Assembly (NCBI RefSeq): GCF_033042135.1
Contig: NZ_WBXM01000003.1
Coordinates: 310,001-374,000, forward strand
Reading direction: 5' to 3'
Length of the DNA stretch: 64,000 bases
From: Haloechinothrix sp033042135
GTDB taxonomy: Bacteria; Actinomycetota; Actinomycetes; Mycobacteriales; Pseudonocardiaceae
The notes beneath the pieces were generated by a model. That model searched no databases, was not told the origin of the DNA, and saw only the letters and a program-made list of their open reading frames with translations. Shown piece by piece: positions 26,317 through 36,002 of the stretch. The first letter of the stretch is position 1, and each line of letters opens with the position of its first letter. The translations under genes and the position numbers were made by a program.

Positions 26317-28322
26317 TGCGCGGCGGCAGCGGTCGCGGCAAGCAGCCAGGCAGGCGGCCAGGGGCGCGCCCAGGCCGGAGTGGTAAGCAGGCGCAGCGGA
26401 TCGCCGCCAAGAACGTGGGGCGTAAGCGGGGGCAGGCCAAACGCCAGCCTGCCGCGCGGGGCAGGCTGACACGCCGTGTCGGGGCAGGTGCGGCTCGGTG
26501 CGCGCGGGTGAACCGGTTTCAGGTGGTGAGCGTCCTGCTGGTGGTCGTGCTCGGCATCACCGCGTTGAAGCTGGTACACGTGCAGGCGTTCCAGGCCGAG
26601 GCGTTGTCAGAACAGGCCGAGCGGCAGCGCACGACGGTGATGAATATCCCTGCCCAGCGCGGATCGATCTTCGACAGGGACGGCATCGAGCTGGCGTTCA
26701 GCGTCGAGACCCGCACCTTGCAGGTGAACCTGCGCAGCCTGCGCAGGGAATGGGCGGAGCATGCCAGGGAGAACCCGGAGTCCGATGAGGATTTCGATAC
26801 GCGAATCACCGAGATCTCGGAGTACATCGCCGAGCGGGTTCCCGAGCTGACCAGCAAGGAGGAATTGCTGGCGAAGTTCCGCAAACCGGCGAACTTTACC
26901 TTCCTCGTCGACGATGTCCCGCCGTCGGTGGCTGAGGAGGTCACCGAGCGTTACCCGGAGATCGCCAAGGAGCAGCGAGCGCACCGGGAGTACCCCAGCG
27001 GTCGGGTGGCCGCCGATGTGGTGGGATACGCGAGCTGGTTGATGGAGGACGAGGACGTCTCCAAGCACAACCTGCACGGCCGGGTCGGCTTGGAGAATCT
27101 GCGAGACGATGACCTCGCCGGTCGCCCGGGGCAGCAACTGGTCGATACCCGGCAGGGCGACCCCTCGGTGGTGATTCCCGGCAGCGAACGTGACGTCCAG
27201 CCTGCGGTGGCCGGTTCGGATCTGCACCTGACGCTGGACTCCGATGTGCAGCACGACCTGCAGGAACGACTGTCCGACTACGTCGAGCGCACCGACGCCA
27301 ACGGGGGCAGCGCCGTGGTCATGGACGCCGAGACCGCCGAGGTCTACGCGCTGGCCAACGACAGTACCTTCGACCCGAGCGATTTCAGCAACGCCACCAA
27401 CGAGCAGCTCAACAACGCGGCGGTGACGACGCCGTTCGAGCCGGGTTCGGTGAACAAGATCGTCACGGCGGCGGCCGCGATCGAGGAGGGCATCACCGAC
27501 CCCGACGAGGTGCACTCGGTGCCTGGCTCGATCCAGGTCGCCGATCACACCGTGCGGGATGCCTGGTCCCACGGAGTGATCGGGATGACCACGACGGGTA
27601 TCTTCGCCAAGTCCTCCAACGTCGGGACGCTGCAGCTCGCGCAGGAGCTGGGGGAGGAGAGCTTCGCGGAGATGCTGGAACGGTTCGGGCTTGGCAGGCG
27701 CACGGGGATCGGACTGCCGGGCGAGAGCCCCGGGTACGTACCTGCGCTGGAGGAGTGGTCGGGAACCACGTTCGGCAACCTGCCCATCGGTCAGGGGTTG
27801 TCGATGACGGTGGTGCAGATGGCGAGCATGTACCAGGTGCTGGCCAATGAAGGAGTGCGGGTCGAGCCGCGTGTGGTGCGGTACACGGTGGATCCGGACG
27901 GCGAGCGCGTTCCGGAGCCGGAGGCGGAGACGAGCAGGGTGGTCAGCCCGGAGACCGCGGACACGGTGCTCGACATGCTGCGCGCGACCATCCAGGACGG
28001 TCCCGGTCAGGACAGCGGGACGGCGCCGATGGCGGCGATCGACGGGTACCAGATCTCCGGCAAGACCGGTTCGGCGCAGCAGGTCAACCCGGCCACGGGG
28101 GCGTACTCGCAGTCGCTGTTCAACATCACCTTCGCCGGGGCGGTGCCCGCCGACAACCCCCAGTTCGTGATCGCGATCATGTTGGATGCGCCGGACACCA
28201 CGATTCCGGAAGGTAGCTCGGCTGCGCCGTTGTTCCGTGATGTGGCCTCGTACCTGATGCAGCGCTACCAGGTCCCGCTGTCGAGCGAGGAGGCCCCCGT
28301 GGTGCCGTTGGTGGTCGATTGA
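26313..28322 (+). CDS. ftsI: Septal penicillin-binding protein FtsI (PBP2/PbpB type)
   Basis: This class B transpeptidase cross-links septal peptidoglycan. The protein has 669 residues: a long basic cytoplasmic head of about 65 residues, one membrane helix (about 68-90), a dimerisation domain (about 110-300) and the transpeptidase domain. The active-site motifs are S379-V-N-K382, S434-S-N436 and K584-T-G586. It has no PASTA repeats. In nearly all relatives murE follows ftsI; here ung begins 26 bp after the stop, so the cluster is cut at this point. Confidence 0.95.
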   Translation: MMRGGSGRGKQPGRRPGARPGRSGKQAQRIAAKNVGRKRGQAKRQPAARGRLTRRVGAGAARCARVNRFQVVSVLLVVVLGITALKLVHVQAFQAEALSEQAERQRTTVMNIPAQRGSIFDRDGIELAFSVETRTLQVNLRSLRREWAEHARENPESDEDFDTRITEISEYIAERVPELTSKEELLAKFRKPANFTFLVDDVPPSVAEEVTERYPEIAKEQRAHREYPSGRVAADVVGYASWLMEDEDVSKHNLHGRVGLENLRDDDLAGRPGQQLVDTRQGDPSVVIPGSERDVQPAVAGSDLHLTLDSDVQHDLQERLSDYVERTDANGGSAVVMDAETAEVYALANDSTFDPSDFSNATNEQLNNAAVTTPFEPGSVNKIVTAAAAIEEGITDPDEVHSVPGSIQVADHTVRDAWSHGVIGMTTTGIFAKSSNVGTLQLAQELGEESFAEMLERFGLGRRTGIGLPGESPGYVPALEEWSGTTFGNLPIGQGLSMTVVQMASMYQVLANEGVRVEPRVVRYTVDPDGERVPEPEAETSRVVSPETADTVLDMLRATIQDGPGQDSGTAPMAAIDGYQISGKTGSAQQVNPATGAYSQSLFNITFAGAVPADNPQFVIAIMLDAPDTTIPEGSSAAPLFRDVASYLMQRYQVPLSSEEAPVVPLVVD

Positions 28323-28347
28323 ACCCGCACTGGGCAGGTTAGGCTTC

Positions 28348-29043
28348 ATGACTATGTCAGCGCGACCGCTACCGGAAATCGTGGAAGCAGGGTGGGCCGA
28401 GGCACTGGCGCCCGTGGCCGAGCGCATCACGGCGATGGGGGAGTTCCTCCGAGCCGAGATCAACCAGGGGCGTGACTACCTGCCCTCAGGCGAGAACGTG
28501 CTGCGGGCGTTCCAGCAGCCGTTCGAGGACGTGCGGGTGTTGATCGTGGGGCAGGACCCCTACCCGACGCCGGGTCATCCGATGGGGTTGTCGTTCTCGG
28601 TGGCTCCCGATGTCCGACCGCTGCCGAAGAGCCTGATCAACATCTTCCAGGAGTACTGCGAGGACCTGGGATACCCGATGCCGAGCACGGGTGACCTGTC
28701 CCCGTGGTCCGAACGTGGTGTGCTGCTGCTGAACCGGGCGCTGACGGTGCAGGCGGGTAAACCCAATTCGCATCAGGGCAAGGGTTGGGAAGAGGTCACC
28801 GAGCAGGCGATCCGGGCGCTTGCCAGGCGCGGCAAGCCGCTGGTCGCGATCCTGTGGGGGCGTAACGCGCGGAACCTCAAGCCGATGCTGCAGCAGGAGT
28901 CCGGCGCGGTGCGATGTGTCGAGTCTCCGCATCCCAGCCCGATGTCCGCGCACTACGGCTTCTTCGGGTCGCGGCCGTTCAGCCGCACCAACGCGCTGCT
29001 CGCCGAGCAGGATGCCGAACCGATCGACTGGAAGTTGCCGTAG
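28348..29043 (+). CDS. ung: Uracil-DNA glycosylase, family 1
   Basis: This enzyme removes uracil from DNA in base-excision repair. The 231-residue protein has the water-activating loop GQDPYPTPGHPMGLSFSV (Asp70) and the leucine-loop region HPSPMSAHYGFFGSRPFSRTN. Two ATGs, 28348 and 28354, are possible. It lies 26 bp after ftsI on the same strand, an unusual neighbour for the division cluster, and could be read from the same transcript. It converges on the next gene. Confidence 0.95.
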   Translation: MTMSARPLPEIVEAGWAEALAPVAERITAMGEFLRAEINQGRDYLPSGENVLRAFQQPFEDVRVLIVGQDPYPTPGHPMGLSFSVAPDVRPLPKSLINIFQEYCEDLGYPMPSTGDLSPWSERGVLLLNRALTVQAGKPNSHQGKGWEEVTEQAIRALARRGKPLVAILWGRNARNLKPMLQQESGAVRCVESPHPSPMSAHYGFFGSRPFSRTNALLAEQDAEPIDWKLP

Positions 29044-29107
29044 CGACCCGACCGTGCCCGCCCCTGGCTGCGCCGGTGCCGGCTCCCGCTGGAGGCGGTG
29101 TGGCGCC

Positions 29108-30073
29108 TCAGGAGAGCTCGTCCTGGCAGATCGAGGCGCAGCCGAGGCCGATCGAGGCCACGCACCCGGCGCAGGCCAGGCAGGGCTGGTTGAGCCCGAA
29201 ATCGAAGCCGCACGCGATGCAGTCGGGGCCGCACGCGGGGGCTTGCGGCGCGGCGCACCGGCCGAAGCAGATCATGAAGTCGACGAAGCGCTCGAAGCCG
29301 TCCTCTTCCTGCTGCGCGGGCCGGGTGTGGTCGGCATTGCCGTCGCCGTCGAAGTCGGAGTGCAGCAGCTCGATGCCCTCCGGGTGCAGCCAATCCACTC
29401 GCAGGTGCCCGAGTCGGCGCCGCACCCGGAAGGACAGGCCGAGGGGATCGGCTCCGGCCGCCGGGTCGCCGATCGCGGTGAACGTGTTCCCGGCGTGGCT
29501 GAGCAGGTAGAAGGGACCGGCCGGGCCGTCGCCCCGGTACACGGCGTCCCAGCGCGGTGTCCCGAAGGAGGTGGCCGCCGAGCGTGCCGCCGCCGTGTCG
29601 CGGAGCCGGTCAAGGACGGCGGGATCGGTCACCGGAGTCAGGTTCCCGGAAGTCGAAGCCGAGGCGGTGGCGGTGCCGAACCGGAACCCGGCGAGGACGC
29701 CGACGCTAGCGAGCGCGACGCCCGCTGCTCGGGACAGCGCGGCGCGCCTGCCTAGCGCGTCCGGTACGTGGCCGGTAGCGCCGGTACCGGTGGAGCTCAG
29801 CCGCGCCGCCAGTCGGAACGCCCGGCCGGGGCCGAGCAGCCGGAGTAGCCGCAGCCGCATACCGAACCCGGAACGGATCCGCACCTCGTCGCCGTTGGTT
29901 TCCAGCAGCAGGGGTTCGTCGGGACCATCGGGGCGTGCCCGCTCGACCAGCGGGCGTAGCTCCGGGTCATGCATGCTGCGGGGGGTCACGCGGTCACCCG
30001 CGATCTCACGCACGGTCCGGGCGATGCTGGAACACTCACCGCAGTGGGCATCGAAAAGCAGGTAGGGCCGCAT
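29108..30073 (-). CDS. Fulvocin C-related Cys-rich protein with thioredoxin-like N-terminus
   Basis: This 321-residue protein has three parts. Residues 1-85 start LLFDAHCGECSSIART, a DCC/thioredoxin-like CxxC domain (Cys11, Cys14). Residues 109-140 form a twin-arginine-like hydrophobic segment ending in TASAS, which could be an internal anchor or export signal. The C-terminal 55 residues carry ten cysteines (269, 273, 281, 285, 288, 298, 301, 304, 312, 316). This layout resembles actinobacterial proteins annotated as bacteriocin fulvocin C-related, of unknown function. ATG 30073 is preceded by AGGAG. An antibacterial role is not shown by the sequence. Confidence 0.55.
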   Translation of the reverse strand: MRPYLLFDAHCGECSSIARTVREIAGDRVTPRSMHDPELRPLVERARPDGPDEPLLLETNGDEVRIRSGFGMRLRLLRLLGPGRAFRLAARLSSTGTGATGHVPDALGRRAALSRAAGVALASVGVLAGFRFGTATASASTSGNLTPVTDPAVLDRLRDTAAARSAATSFGTPRWDAVYRGDGPAGPFYLLSHAGNTFTAIGDPAAGADPLGLSFRVRRRLGHLRVDWLHPEGIELLHSDFDGDGNADHTRPAQQEEDGFERFVDFMICFGRCAAPQAPACGPDCIACGFDFGLNQPCLACAGCVASIGLGCASICQDELS

Positions 30074-30217
30074 CACGCACTCCTGACGTCGTCGGGAAAC
30101 AGCTCGCGGACATGCGGCAGACTTCCACGATGGAGTGACCTCCGGTAGGTCCGTTCGGAGCGATCGGGCGAACTCCGGATGACGAGCGTGTGACGCCCCC
30201 GTCCGCGATCGCACTGG

Positions 30218-31624
30218 TCAGAAGGGTGGTGGGGCGTCCTCGGGTGGTGGGTTGGTTGCTGGTGGCGGGGGTTTTTGTATTGGAGGTTCGTTCTTCGGGT
30301 GGTGGTGGGTGGTGTGGGTGCGGCCGGTGGGGGTGGTCAGCGTTGTGGTGCCGGCGACCGGGTCGGTGTGGATGGTCCAGCCGGGGGTGTCCTTCATGCT
30401 GTGGTGGTGTTCGCATTTGGCTGCGGCGTTGGTGGCGCTGGTGCTGCCGCCGTGTTGCCATGCTTGTTGGTGGTCGAAGTCGCAGCGCTGGGCGGGGCGG
30501 TGGCAACCCGGTATGGTGCATTCCGCGTCGCGGATGGCCACGAGGTCGCGGATGGCGGCGGTGGGCCGGTAGCGGCGGCCGACATCGTGCACGGCGCCGG
30601 AGGCGGGGTCGGTCAGCACCTTGCGCCAGAGGCTGTTGGGGTTGCTCATGATCTCGCGGGCGATGGGACCCGGTAGTGGTCCGTAGCCAGCGAGCTCGCA
30701 CCCGCTGTCGCTGATGCCCAGGGCGGTGTCGATGGGCATGTGTAGGAATACCGTGGCCGCGTCTACCGCATCGGCCGCCTTGGGGGAGGTCGAGGGGCTG
30801 CCGGGGGTGCGTTCGTGGAGTAGGTTGGCGGCCACGTCGGCGCGGAGTTGGTCGAGGGTGCGGGCGTCGCCGGTGTTGCGGATGCGGCGGGCGGTGGCAT
30901 CGATGCGGCCATACGCTGAGGCGGCGATCTCGGCGGGCAGGTCGAACAGCAGGGTGGACATGCCGTGCTCGCCGGGCAGCAGCTCGATCGTGCGGCCGGC
31001 TCTGGCGCGGCGGGCGCGGGCGGTTTGGCCCCGGGGATCGAGGTGTTCGACCAGCCGGCGGGCGGCGCGGGCCAGATTGGCGGGGTTGTGGATATCCACC
31101 CGCCCGGAGTCGAGTTTCTCGTCGAGCCGGGCATCGAGCTGGCGGGCGGTGTCGTCGTCGAGCACCGCGACCGTGTCGGCCACCCGCCCGGCGGTGTGGC
31201 CTTCGAGGTCGCCGTGGTGCATGCGTGCCAGCAGCCGCGGCATCCGGCGGGTCAGCTGGCGCGCCCGCTCGAGCCGGGCCTGGGCCTGCTGCCGCGAGAG
31301 GCGCAGCTCCAGGGCAGCCTCATCGGCCACATACCGATCCCCGCCACGCAGCGCATCCAGCCGCGCCAACGCATGCGCCTCGGCCGCGTCGGCGGCCGCC
31401 CGGATCCGGCGGGCGGCCGCCAGCAGCTCCACCGTGCGGTCGGCATCCAGCTCGGCGATCTCGCCACCGGACAGCGCCCGGCAATCGATCTCCGCCCACT
31501 CCTCGACGGAGAACTCCGCGGGCGGCACCACATCCTCCGGCAGGAACAACACCCCGGCCGGATGAGCAGCCTCCACAAACTGTGCCACATAACACAGAAT
31601 AACGAACTGGTGTTCGATACACAA
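30218..31624 (-). CDS. DUF222 / HNH endonuclease-domain protein (13E12 type)
   Basis: This protein of up to 468 residues has an N-terminal helical DUF222 region and a C-terminal HNH nuclease domain: CTIPGCHRPAQRCDFDH followed by QQAWQHGGSTSATNAAA and CEHHH. Such 13E12-type proteins occur in many copies in actinobacterial genomes and behave like mobile or repeat-associated genes. The first possible start is a TTG at 31624; GTG at 31588 or 31576 are alternatives, none with a clear ribosome-binding site. The C-terminus is a Thr/His/Pro-rich tail. The DNA of this tail (about 30225-30400) is G/T-skewed on the plus strand. Confidence 0.85.
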   Translation of the reverse strand: MCIEHQFVILCYVAQFVEAAHPAGVLFLPEDVVPPAEFSVEEWAEIDCRALSGGEIAELDADRTVELLAAARRIRAAADAAEAHALARLDALRGGDRYVADEAALELRLSRQQAQARLERARQLTRRMPRLLARMHHGDLEGHTAGRVADTVAVLDDDTARQLDARLDEKLDSGRVDIHNPANLARAARRLVEHLDPRGQTARARRARAGRTIELLPGEHGMSTLLFDLPAEIAASAYGRIDATARRIRNTGDARTLDQLRADVAANLLHERTPGSPSTSPKAADAVDAATVFLHMPIDTALGISDSGCELAGYGPLPGPIAREIMSNPNSLWRKVLTDPASGAVHDVGRRYRPTAAIRDLVAIRDAECTIPGCHRPAQRCDFDHQQAWQHGGSTSATNAAAKCEHHHSMKDTPGWTIHTDPVAGTTTLTTPTGRTHTTHHHPKNEPPIQKPPPPATNPPPEDAPPPF

Positions 31625-31753
31625 CCGTGACCTCGGTAGGTGGGTAGGCGCACCTACTGGACTGGCGGTCGTGTCGCGACACCGCCCCGACCGTGGCCGC
31701 GGCAGCGCAGTCGTCCCCGGCTCCCGGGTCGTACGGCAACCGGCTACCTCCGG

Positions 31754-32206
31754 TCAGCTCTCCAGCTCGGCTAGGGCCTTCTTGGCCTGCTCCAGCTCGG
31801 CCTCCAGCTGGGCCACCTTCGCCTGCTGCTGTTCGCGCGCGGCGTTGATGACATCGTCGATCGGCCCGGAAAGCTCATCGTGCAGTTCCTTGGCCGCGCG
31901 CGAGACGGCGGAAGCGGGGACGTCGAGGCCGCGTGCCACCCACGTGCCGCCGTGCTTGAGCTCGGCCTGCCAGTTGCCATCCGCCGTGCCGGTGACGGTC
32001 AGCGTGAGCTGCACGGTCCTGGTCTTCTTCGCCGAGGCACCCTTCGGGCGGCCGCGCTTGGAGGTGGACTGCTCACCCTCGGTACCGGCCTGACCGGACG
32101 AGTCGGAGTTCGCTGCTGCCTCGGAAGCCGCGTTGGTGGCGGTGCCCGTGGTGCTGTTCTCGCCGGTGGTCTCGCCCTGCTGCTCGGAAGCGGTGTCTGC
32201 GGTCAT
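31754..32206 (-). CDS. Small protein with AT-hook-like motif and coiled-coil tail
   Basis: This 150-residue protein starts at ATG 32206 with AGGAG upstream. Residues 1-45 are Thr/Ser/Glu-rich and probably disordered. The segment SKRGRPKGASAKKT contains the RGRP core of an AT-hook, a DNA minor-groove binder. A compact beta-rich part follows (VQLTLTVTGTADGNWQAELKHGGTWVARGLDV), then a coiled coil of about 45 residues to the end. I do not recognise a named family with confidence; a nucleoid-associated role is only inferred from the AT-hook. Confidence 0.65.
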   Translation of the reverse strand: MTADTASEQQGETTGENSTTGTATNAASEAAANSDSSGQAGTEGEQSTSKRGRPKGASAKKTRTVQLTLTVTGTADGNWQAELKHGGTWVARGLDVPASAVSRAAKELHDELSGPIDDVINAAREQQQAKVAQLEAELEQAKKALAELES

Positions 32207-32374
32207 GGTCGGTGTCGTCTCCTCGGTGGACGGGTACGGTCGCCGCGCCAGAGTATAGAACACCCGTTCGGTGTGTCCAGGACGCTGCTCTCGGACACCG
32301 GCGCGGGGGCTCGTCGCTGCGTGAGCACGCAGGCCGGTCTAGTGTGGAGCTCGCACACCATAGCGGAGGGCAAG

Positions 32375-33766
32375 ATGCGGGACCGATGTGACGCGATCGT
32401 GGTGTTCGGCGCCACGGGCGACCTGGCGCGGAAGAAGCTGTTCCCTGCGTTTGCCGAGCTCGCTGCGACCGGGCGGTTGCCGCAGCGTGTGGTGGGGGTC
32501 GCCGGGTCCGATTGGTCCACGACGAAGCTGCGTCAGCACGCCAGGGATGCCGTCACGCGGTTCGGACCGGATCCGGTCGACGAGAGCGCGGTGGAGCGGA
32601 TGGTCTCCGCGCTGCGTTACGTGCAGGGTGACTACGGTGACCGGCAGACCTACGAGCGGCTGCAGCAGGCGCTGACCGGCTCCGAACACCCGCTGCTGTA
32701 CCTCGCGATCCCGCCCAGCCTGTTCGAGACCGTGATCGACTACCTGGCCACGTTCCGGCTCAACGAGCACAGCCGGATCGTCGTGGAGAAGCCCTTCGGG
32801 CGGGACCTCGCCTCGGCAAGGCACCTCAACCGGTGCCTTCGCCACCGGTTCGACGAGGACGCGGTGTTCCGCATTGACCACTTCCTGGGCAAGGATGAAG
32901 TGCTCGACCTGCTCGTGCTGCGGTTCGCGAATACCCTCCTCGAGCCCGCGTGGAACCGGCATCACATCGACCATGTCCAGATCACCATGGCCGAGGACTT
33001 CGGCGTCGCCGGGCGGGGTCCGTTCTACGACGAGGTCGGGGCGCTGCGGGACGTCGTGCAGAATCACCTGCTCCAGGTGGCCACCCTCGCGGCCATGGAA
33101 CCGCCGGTGAGTACCGATGCGCAAGCGTTACGCGACGAGAAGGTCAAGGTGCTGCGCGCGATGCAGCCCCTGGACCCGGCCACGGTGGTGCGCGGGCAGT
33201 TCACCGGCTACAGCGACGAGGACGGCGTCGCCGCCGACTCCGAAACGGAGACCTTCGTCGCCGTGAAAACCGAGATCGATTCCTGGCGGTGGGCGGGGGT
33301 GCCGTTCTACATCCGGGCAGGTAAGCAGCTCGCGACGACCGTCACGGAGGTACTGGTCGAGTTCCAACGGCCACCGCAGCTGTTCTTCGCGCGGCCAGAC
33401 GACCCGCCGCCGCGCCCGAACCACCTGGTGTTCCGAACGAAACCAGGGGAGCGCGTCTCGATGGCGGTGCACATGAAGGCCCCGGGGGAGGGCATCGTCA
33501 GCAGGCCGGTCGAGCTGAGCTACACCTATGACGAGCGTGTGGAGGGCGCGCGCGAGGACGCCTACGCACGGCTGCTTGACGATGCGCTCAAAGGTGACCA
33601 GCGGCTGTTCGCCCGCGCCGACGCGGTCGACGAGGCCTGGCGCGTCGTGCAGCCCGCACTCGACGCGCCAGGCCCGGTGTACCCGTACCGCCCGGGATCG
33701 TGGGGACCGGCCGAAGCCGACACATTGCTCACGCCCGGCAGGAGCTGGCACACCCCGGCCGTCTAG
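32375..33766 (+). CDS. zwf: Glucose-6-phosphate 1-dehydrogenase
   Basis: This enzyme oxidises glucose-6-phosphate to 6-phosphogluconolactone, yielding NADPH. The 463-residue protein has the nucleotide-binding GATGDLARKKLFPA at 12-25 and the active-site RIDHFLGKD with the substrate-binding His169 region. ATG 32375 follows GGAGGG. It is free-standing here, not next to tal, tkt or opcA, so it is likely a second, accessory zwf; that is inference. It is divergent from the AT-hook protein gene. Confidence 0.93.
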   Translation: MRDRCDAIVVFGATGDLARKKLFPAFAELAATGRLPQRVVGVAGSDWSTTKLRQHARDAVTRFGPDPVDESAVERMVSALRYVQGDYGDRQTYERLQQALTGSEHPLLYLAIPPSLFETVIDYLATFRLNEHSRIVVEKPFGRDLASARHLNRCLRHRFDEDAVFRIDHFLGKDEVLDLLVLRFANTLLEPAWNRHHIDHVQITMAEDFGVAGRGPFYDEVGALRDVVQNHLLQVATLAAMEPPVSTDAQALRDEKVKVLRAMQPLDPATVVRGQFTGYSDEDGVAADSETETFVAVKTEIDSWRWAGVPFYIRAGKQLATTVTEVLVEFQRPPQLFFARPDDPPPRPNHLVFRTKPGERVSMAVHMKAPGEGIVSRPVELSYTYDERVEGAREDAYARLLDDALKGDQRLFARADAVDEAWRVVQPALDAPGPVYPYRPGSWGPAEADTLLTPGRSWHTPAV

Positions 33767-33833
33767 TGTCCGATCAGGACGGTTCTCCCACGGCTGCACT
33801 GAGGCGTACCGCACCCACGCGTGTAGTACCTGG

Positions 33834-35771
33834 TCACCCGCCGGCTGGCAGGCGGCGCGCCCACCACCAGATGCCGCCGATGGTTCCGGCGAGCAGGACG
33901 ACGAAGGTGCCCGCCGCACCGAGCACCCGGGCGTCGCTCAGTAGTTCGACACGGCTGCCCGAGGTCGAGTGTTCACTTCGCTGGTGGCCCGACTCGGCCT
34001 CGGCGACGGATCCGGTGCCGTCGCTGGCCTCGCCGCCATCGGTGAGGCCCGCACCGTCGTACATGAGCGTGGCTGGGTAGTGGTCGATGCTGGTGTACGC
34101 GGGCGGGTCGGCGGGATCGCCGTAGATCTGGAGTGCGAGCGTCATATCCACCGGCCCCACGTCCCCGCCGGAGGGGTTGAGCTGGACGACGATGTAGTAA
34201 TCGCCTGCGAGCGCGGCCATCCCGGGTGCCCCCCTGAGGCTGCGGTTACCGGCGTACACGGTGGGGATGGCGATGACGTCGAGGTCCAGGACGTTGCCGG
34301 TGTAGGCGGTCGAGTTCCTAGTCGCGACGTCGCTGTTGTCACGCACCGGGTTGTACAGCTCGGTCGTGATGTTGGCCGTGGTGTCCAGCGAAGGGCCTGC
34401 GGTGTCGCCCAGGGTGACCTGGTACGCCAACCCTTGACCCCATTCGAGCGGGACCCGGTAGAAGATGGCCTCGCCGTAGTGCAGCTCGTCGACGTAGGTA
34501 CCGCTGTCTGCGAGTTCGGTGGCGACGTTGAAGGAACCACCTCCCGGTAGCCGCTCCGGCTCGCCGGGAAGGTCATCGGGCTCGTCGATCCCCTCGGGCG
34601 AGGGGCCGTGGTCCTCCGAGGTGGGTGGTTCGAAGGCGACGAGGATCTCCAGATCACGCTCGCCAAGCGCTCGCTCCGAGCTGCCGCGTTCGACACGGAG
34701 GTAGTAATGGCCGTCCTCGCTGGAGCAGCTCCCGCCGGAACCGGCGCGCATGCTGACGGAGGCTGTGTTGTGGGCGTTCCATGTCATGTCGCTGTCGATA
34801 CTGCGGTCGGAGTCGCACTGGTCGTGGTCGCGGTCGACCAGTTTGGCGTCGAGGTAGCTTGCCGCGGTGCCGCCTGCTCCTTCGTCGCTCGGGCGGATCA
34901 GCGTTGCCGCGACGTGCGCGGCCATTCCTTCCGGTACGCGCAGCCCGTAGTAGCGGGTCGCATCGCTGTTGACGCTGTCGACGTACTGTCCAGGCAGCAG
35001 CGCGGGAGCGTCGTCGACCGCCTCAGTGCCGGTCACCGGGATACCGCTGGCCTCGTAGCTGCGCAGCGCGGACTCGGTGAGCCGGGGCAGCTCGTCGTCG
35101 AGTGCCTCGGCATCCGGCGCTTCGACGTACTCGCCGTTACCAGCCTCGGCGATGCACTCCAGCTCACGCCGGGCGTCGGTGGTGACGTCGAATCCGATGG
35201 TGTGCATCGTCAGCTTGGTGCCTGCCTGCTCGAGATCCTCTGCCACATCGCAGGCCTCCGGCGGGGCACAGGTCTCGGCACCGTCGGAGATCAGCAGAAT
35301 CGAGCGCGGCTCTTCACCAGGCAGCCCGTCGGCGGCGGCCCGCAACGAACCGCCGATCGGCGTCCAACCGCGTGCCTCGATATCCGCCACGGCCGAGGTC
35401 ATCGCCTCCCGGTCCAGCGGACCGACAGGGAACGCGGTGGCGATGTCCTCGCAGGACAGTTCCGGTCCTTCGGCGGCGTCGACTTCACTGCCGTAGACGA
35501 TCAGACCCACTTCGGCCTCGTCCGGTAGCTGCTCCAGCATATCGATCAGCACCGACTTGGCCGCGTCCATCTTGGACCTGCCGCCGGGATCGGGATCGGT
35601 CATCGACTCGGAGGCGTCGAGCACCAGCATCACCGGTGCCATCGCGTCCTCGCCGCTCTCACCCGTCTGCTGCGCCGCAGCCGGTACTGCGGCGACTCCG
35701 GTCACGAGGCCGACCGCGGCCGTCACTGCGGTGAGCCGGTGGCGGACCCGGCCGGGGTTGCAGCTCCTCAT
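33834..35771 (-). CDS. Secreted, membrane-anchored VWA-domain protein
   Basis: This 645-residue surface protein has a signal peptide (about 1-33, cut near AAAQQ), a von Willebrand factor A domain with a complete-looking MIDAS motif DASES (52-56), and a C-terminal membrane helix LGAAGTFVVLLAGTIGG followed by a short basic tail. The middle region (about 250-600) is beta-rich, acidic and contains paired cysteines, probably ligand- or surface-binding modules. VWA domains bind metal-dependent protein ligands. No AAA+ partner is adjacent, so its partner is unknown. Confidence 0.8.
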   Translation of the reverse strand: MRSCNPGRVRHRLTAVTAAVGLVTGVAAVPAAAQQTGESGEDAMAPVMLVLDASESMTDPDPGGRSKMDAAKSVLIDMLEQLPDEAEVGLIVYGSEVDAAEGPELSCEDIATAFPVGPLDREAMTSAVADIEARGWTPIGGSLRAAADGLPGEEPRSILLISDGAETCAPPEACDVAEDLEQAGTKLTMHTIGFDVTTDARRELECIAEAGNGEYVEAPDAEALDDELPRLTESALRSYEASGIPVTGTEAVDDAPALLPGQYVDSVNSDATRYYGLRVPEGMAAHVAATLIRPSDEGAGGTAASYLDAKLVDRDHDQCDSDRSIDSDMTWNAHNTASVSMRAGSGGSCSSEDGHYYLRVERGSSERALGERDLEILVAFEPPTSEDHGPSPEGIDEPDDLPGEPERLPGGGSFNVATELADSGTYVDELHYGEAIFYRVPLEWGQGLAYQVTLGDTAGPSLDTTANITTELYNPVRDNSDVATRNSTAYTGNVLDLDVIAIPTVYAGNRSLRGAPGMAALAGDYYIVVQLNPSGGDVGPVDMTLALQIYGDPADPPAYTSIDHYPATLMYDGAGLTDGGEASDGTGSVAEAESGHQRSEHSTSGSRVELLSDARVLGAAGTFVVLLAGTIGGIWWWARRLPAGG

Positions 35772-36002
35772 ACGTCTTACTCCCACGCGATCGAGTGCGA
35801 TGATCGCACGCTGGGACGCGATAGAGGCGCGCACGGTTCCCTGCGGCCCGCTCGCCGTGCCCCGCTCGGCGAGCCCATGGTGAACAGCGGTAACCCCGTC
35901 GCCAGGCCGTCAGGTGCCGTGCTTCACAATAGTCCGGCTCCCACAAGGACACGATCAGCAAGCGGGCGCGCCACGAGCGCGCCCGCGCGCGAAGGAGCTG
36001 GT

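Noticed and set aside
31880..32374. A long open frame on the plus strand running into zwf
   Set aside because: It is antisense to the AT-hook-like gene and Arg/Gly-rich; zwf clearly starts at ATG 32375 with a good ribosome-binding site.
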